The position numbers were made by a program, and so were the translations under genes. The notes under the pieces were generated by a model. The model was not told the origin of the DNA. It saw only the letters and a program-made list of their open reading frames with translations, and made no database searches. DNA of 64,000 bases from Polaribacter sp. KT25b (GTDB lineage: Bacteria > Bacteroidota > Bacteroidia > Flavobacteriales > Flavobacteriaceae): NCBI RefSeq assembly GCF_900105145.1, contig NZ_LT629752.1, positions 2,504,001 through 2,568,000 on the forward strand. The letters run 5' to 3'. Of the stretch, positions 61,635 to 64,000 are shown one piece after another. The stretch's first letter is position 1; each line of letters opens with the position of its first letter.

Positions 61635-64000
61635 TTAGAAACTCTTTTCTATTTCGTCTTTAGGACCAACTAAAATGTTTTCATAAGCTCTCATACCTGT
61701 TCCTGCAGGAATTCTCTTACCAACGATAACATTTTCTTTTAATCCTTCTAATGTATCTATCTTACCACTTACAGCTGCTTCGTTTAATACTTTTGTAGTT
61801 TCTTGGAAAGAAGCTGCAGAAATAAACGATTTAGTTTGTAGTGATGCTCTTGTAATACCTTGTAAAACTTGTTCTGCTGTTGCTGGTTTTGCATCTCTAG
61901 CTGTAACCAAGTTTTTGTCATTTCTTCTTAATAAAGAATTTTCATCTCTTAATTGACGAGCAGAAATAATTTGACCAGCTTTTAAGTTTTCAGAATCTCC
62001 TTCATCTTCAACAACTTTCATCCCATAAATTGCATCATTTTCTTCTATAAAGTCATTTTTATGAATTAATTGATTTTCTAAAAATAATGTATCTCCAGAA
62101 TCAATAATTTTAACTTTACGCATCATTTGACGAACAACAACTTCAAAATGTTTGTCATTAATTTTTACACCTTGTAAACGATATACTTCTTGTATTTCAT
62201 TTACTAAGTATTCTTGTACTGCTGATGGTCCTTGTATTCTTAAAATATCAGAAGGAGTTGTTGCTCCATCAGATAAAGGCATACCTGCTTTAATAAAGTC
62301 GTTTTCTTGAACTAAAATTTGATTAGAAAGTTTTACTAAATACTTACTAACATCTCCTGTTTTAGATTCAACGATAATTTCTCTATTTCCACGTTTTATT
62401 TTTCCGAAAGAAACAACACCATCAATTTCTGAAACCACAGATGGATTAGAAGGATTACGTGCTTCAAACAATTCTGTTACACGTGGTAAACCTCCAGTAA
62501 TATCTCCTGCTTTACCAGATTTTCTAGGAATTTTCACTAATGTATGTCCAGCAACAACTTTATCTCCATCACTAACCATTAGATGAGCACCTAAAGGTAA
62601 ACTGTAAGAACGTAAAGCATTACCATCATTATCTTCAATAATTAAAGAAGCAATCAATTTCTTGTTTTTAGAATCAATCATTACTTTTTCTTGAAAACCT
62701 GTTTGTTCATCAATTTCTACAGAGTAGTTTACACCTTGCTCTAAATTGTCAAACTTAACTTTACCTCCAAATTCAGAAACAATTACACCGTTAAATGGAT
62801 CCCATTGCACAACTACATCTCCTTTTTTAATAGATTTTCTTTCTTTATCAAAAATGATAGATCCATAAGGAAGTATATTCGTACTTAAAGTAATATCTGT
62901 TTTTTTGTCAATAATTTTAATCTCTGCAGTTCTAGAAATTACAATATCAATTTCTTTACCGTCACTATCTTTACCTACAACGGTTCTTAAATCATCTATA
63001 ACTACTCTACCTTCATGCTTAGCAATTAATTTATTATCTTCTGATATGTTACCTGCAACCCCACCAACGTGGAAAGTACGTAATGTTAATTGAGTACCAG
63101 GTTCTCCAATTGATTGTGCAGCAATTACACCTACAGACTCACCAATTTGAACTTTATTACGAGTAGATAAACTTTGACCATAACATTTAGAACAAATTCC
63201 TCTTGAAGATTCACAAGTTAAAGCAGATCTTACTTCAACAGCATCAATTCCAGAAGCTTCAACTCTATCAGCTAATTTAGATGTTATAGATTGGTTAGCT
63301 TCTAACAATAATTCGTCTGTAACAGGATCAAAAACATCATTTAAAGAAACTCTTCCTTCAATTCTGTCTGATAAAGATTCTACAATCTCATCATTTTTCT
63401 TTAAAGCACTAACTTCTAAACCTCTTAATGTTCCACAATCTTCTTCATTAATAATAACGTCTTGAGAAACATCTACTAATCTACGAGTTAAATAACCAGC
63501 ATCCGCAGTTTTTAAAGCTGTATCGGCAAGTCCTTTACGCGCACCGTGAGTAGAAATAAAGTATTCAAGAATTGATAAACCTTCCTTAAAGTTAGAAAGA
63601 ATCGGATTCTCAATAATTTCTCCACCACCAGCTGTAGATTTTTTAGGTTTTGCCATTAATCCACGCATACCTGTTAACTGACGAATTTGTTCTTTAGAAC
63701 CCCTTGCACCAGAATCAAGCATCATATATACTGAGTTGAAACCTTGTTGATCTTCACGTAAACGCTTCATAGATAATTCAGTTAATCTGTTGTTGGTAGA
63801 ACCCCAAACATCAATTACCTGATTGTAACGCTCTTTTTGCGTTAACATACCCATATTATAATTACCTACAATTAAATCAACTTCTTTATTAGCTTCATCT
63901 ATCATAGATTGTTTTTCATTAGGAATAATAATATCTCCTAATGAGAAAGATAAACCACCTTGAAAGGCAAATTTATATCCCATATTTTTTATATCATCTA
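61635..64000 (-). CDS. rpoC: DNA-directed RNA polymerase subunit beta', C-terminal part
   Basis: About 787 residues are present; the frame continues past the right edge (DDIKN precedes the internal Met at 63983), so that Met is not the start. Visible are the trigger-loop region ([20 protein letters not shown] and MAKP), the zinc site [14 protein letters not shown] with a further upstream Cys (EEDCGTLRG), and [21 protein letters not shown]. It forms the catalytic clamp with the beta subunit. There is no intein in this part. rpoB and the ribosomal protein genes should lie to the right. Confidence 0.98.
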   Translation of the reverse strand, partial: DDIKNMGYKFAFQGGLSFSLGDIIIPNEKQSMIDEANKEVDLIVGNYNMGMLTQKERYNQVIDVWGSTNNRLTELSMKRLREDQQGFNSVYMMLDSGARGSKEQIRQLTGMRGLMAKPKKSTAGGGEIIENPILSNFKEGLSILEYFISTHGARKGLADTALKTADAGYLTRRLVDVSQDVIINEEDCGTLRGLEVSALKKNDEIVESLSDRIEGRVSLNDVFDPVTDELLLEANQSITSKLADRVEASGIDAVEVRSALTCESSRGICSKCYGQSLSTRNKVQIGESVGVIAAQSIGEPGTQLTLRTFHVGGVAGNISEDNKLIAKHEGRVVIDDLRTVVGKDSDGKEIDIVISRTAEIKIIDKKTDITLSTNILPYGSIIFDKERKSIKKGDVVVQWDPFNGVIVSEFGGKVKFDNLEQGVNYSVEIDEQTGFQEKVMIDSKNKKLIASLIIEDNDGNALRSYSLPLGAHLMVSDGDKVVAGHTLVKIPRKSGKAGDITGGLPRVTELFEARNPSNPSVVSEIDGVVSFGKIKRGNREIIVESKTGDVSKYLVKLSNQILVQENDFIKAGMPLSDGATTPSDILRIQGPSAVQEYLVNEIQEVYRLQGVKINDKHFEVVVRQMMRKVKIIDSGDTLFLENQLIHKNDFIEENDAIYGMKVVEDEGDSENLKAGQIISARQLRDENSLLRRNDKNLVTARDAKPATAEQVLQGITRASLQTKSFISAASFQETTKVLNEAAVSGKIDTLEGLKENVIVGKRIPAGTGMRAYENILVGPKDEIEKSF

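Overview
The window comes from a low-GC Bacteroidota chromosome, most likely a marine member of Flavobacteriaceae such as Polaribacter or Tenacibaculum; the genus is a guess. Evidence for the group: several genes are preceded by the Bacteroidota promoter (TTTG, about 19 bases, TAnnTTTG), there are families found mainly in this phylum (DUF4270, DUF3871, DUF3853, DUF3467), one lipoprotein carries a surface-export signal of the Flavobacterium type, and neighbourhoods such as gyrA/clpC, tgt-lptG and rpoC-DUF3467 are typical of the class. No rRNA, CRISPR array or phage structural gene was found.

Layout. (1) Positions 1 to about 9080 are the end of an integrated element that continues beyond the left edge. 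Its tyrosine integrase lies beside the 3' end of a tRNA-Arg. It carries a RepA-like ATPase, a possible recombination module (Sak4-like ATPase, DUF3871, a small SSB-like protein), membrane and secreted cargo with leucine-rich repeats, and an Xre regulator facing a 14-base palindromic operator. (2) 9071-9422 is a Ser-Pro-Arg tRNA operon. (3) 9.4-40.3 kb is ordinary core genome: pgpH, a thiolase, an NlpC/P60 gene broken by a frameshift, gyrA, clpC, hutH, a TlpA-like lipoprotein, accA, a DMT transporter, lptG, tgt, rluF, DUF4270 and outer-membrane proteins, a Kelch lipoprotein, a LytS/LytTR two-component pair, an AlkB-like gene, an MscS channel, a patatin, cardiolipin synthase and Hsp20. (4) 40.4-41.5 kb is a graveyard: an IS3 remnant, a truncated integrase and a tRNA terminator separated from its tRNA. 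(5) 41569-58415 is a complete 16.8-kb integrative mobilizable element in tRNA-Ser(UGA). (6) 58.7-64 kb is core again: aroC, an acyltransferase-like membrane protein, DUF3467 and the C-terminal part of rpoC.

The second element has a clear modular order. An integrase is translationally coupled to an unknown coiled-coil protein. DUF3853, a RepA-like ATPase and a Toprim primase-like protein follow, then MobC, a membrane protein and a relaxase. After a terminator and a 22-base inverted repeat comes a type I restriction-modification island: a one-domain (half) HsdS, DUF2188, HsdM, HsdS, a DUF3800 protein, an unknown 170-residue protein, HsdR and a YgjP-like metallopeptidase. A 13-base direct repeat (att core) and a pair of near-identical 20-base arm sites define both ends.

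The most interesting signal is inside this island. Two intergenic gaps each hold a predicted structured RNA of about 96 nucleotides on the strand opposite to the operon. Each has its own TTTG-N19-TAnnTTTG promoter and ends in a hairpin with a U tract. One lies between the half-HsdS and DUF2188-HsdM, the other between the unknown 170-residue gene and hsdR. With the half-HsdS, tandem duplicated promoters and a stem-loop just before hsdM, this suggests an RNA-regulated or RNA-armed restriction island.
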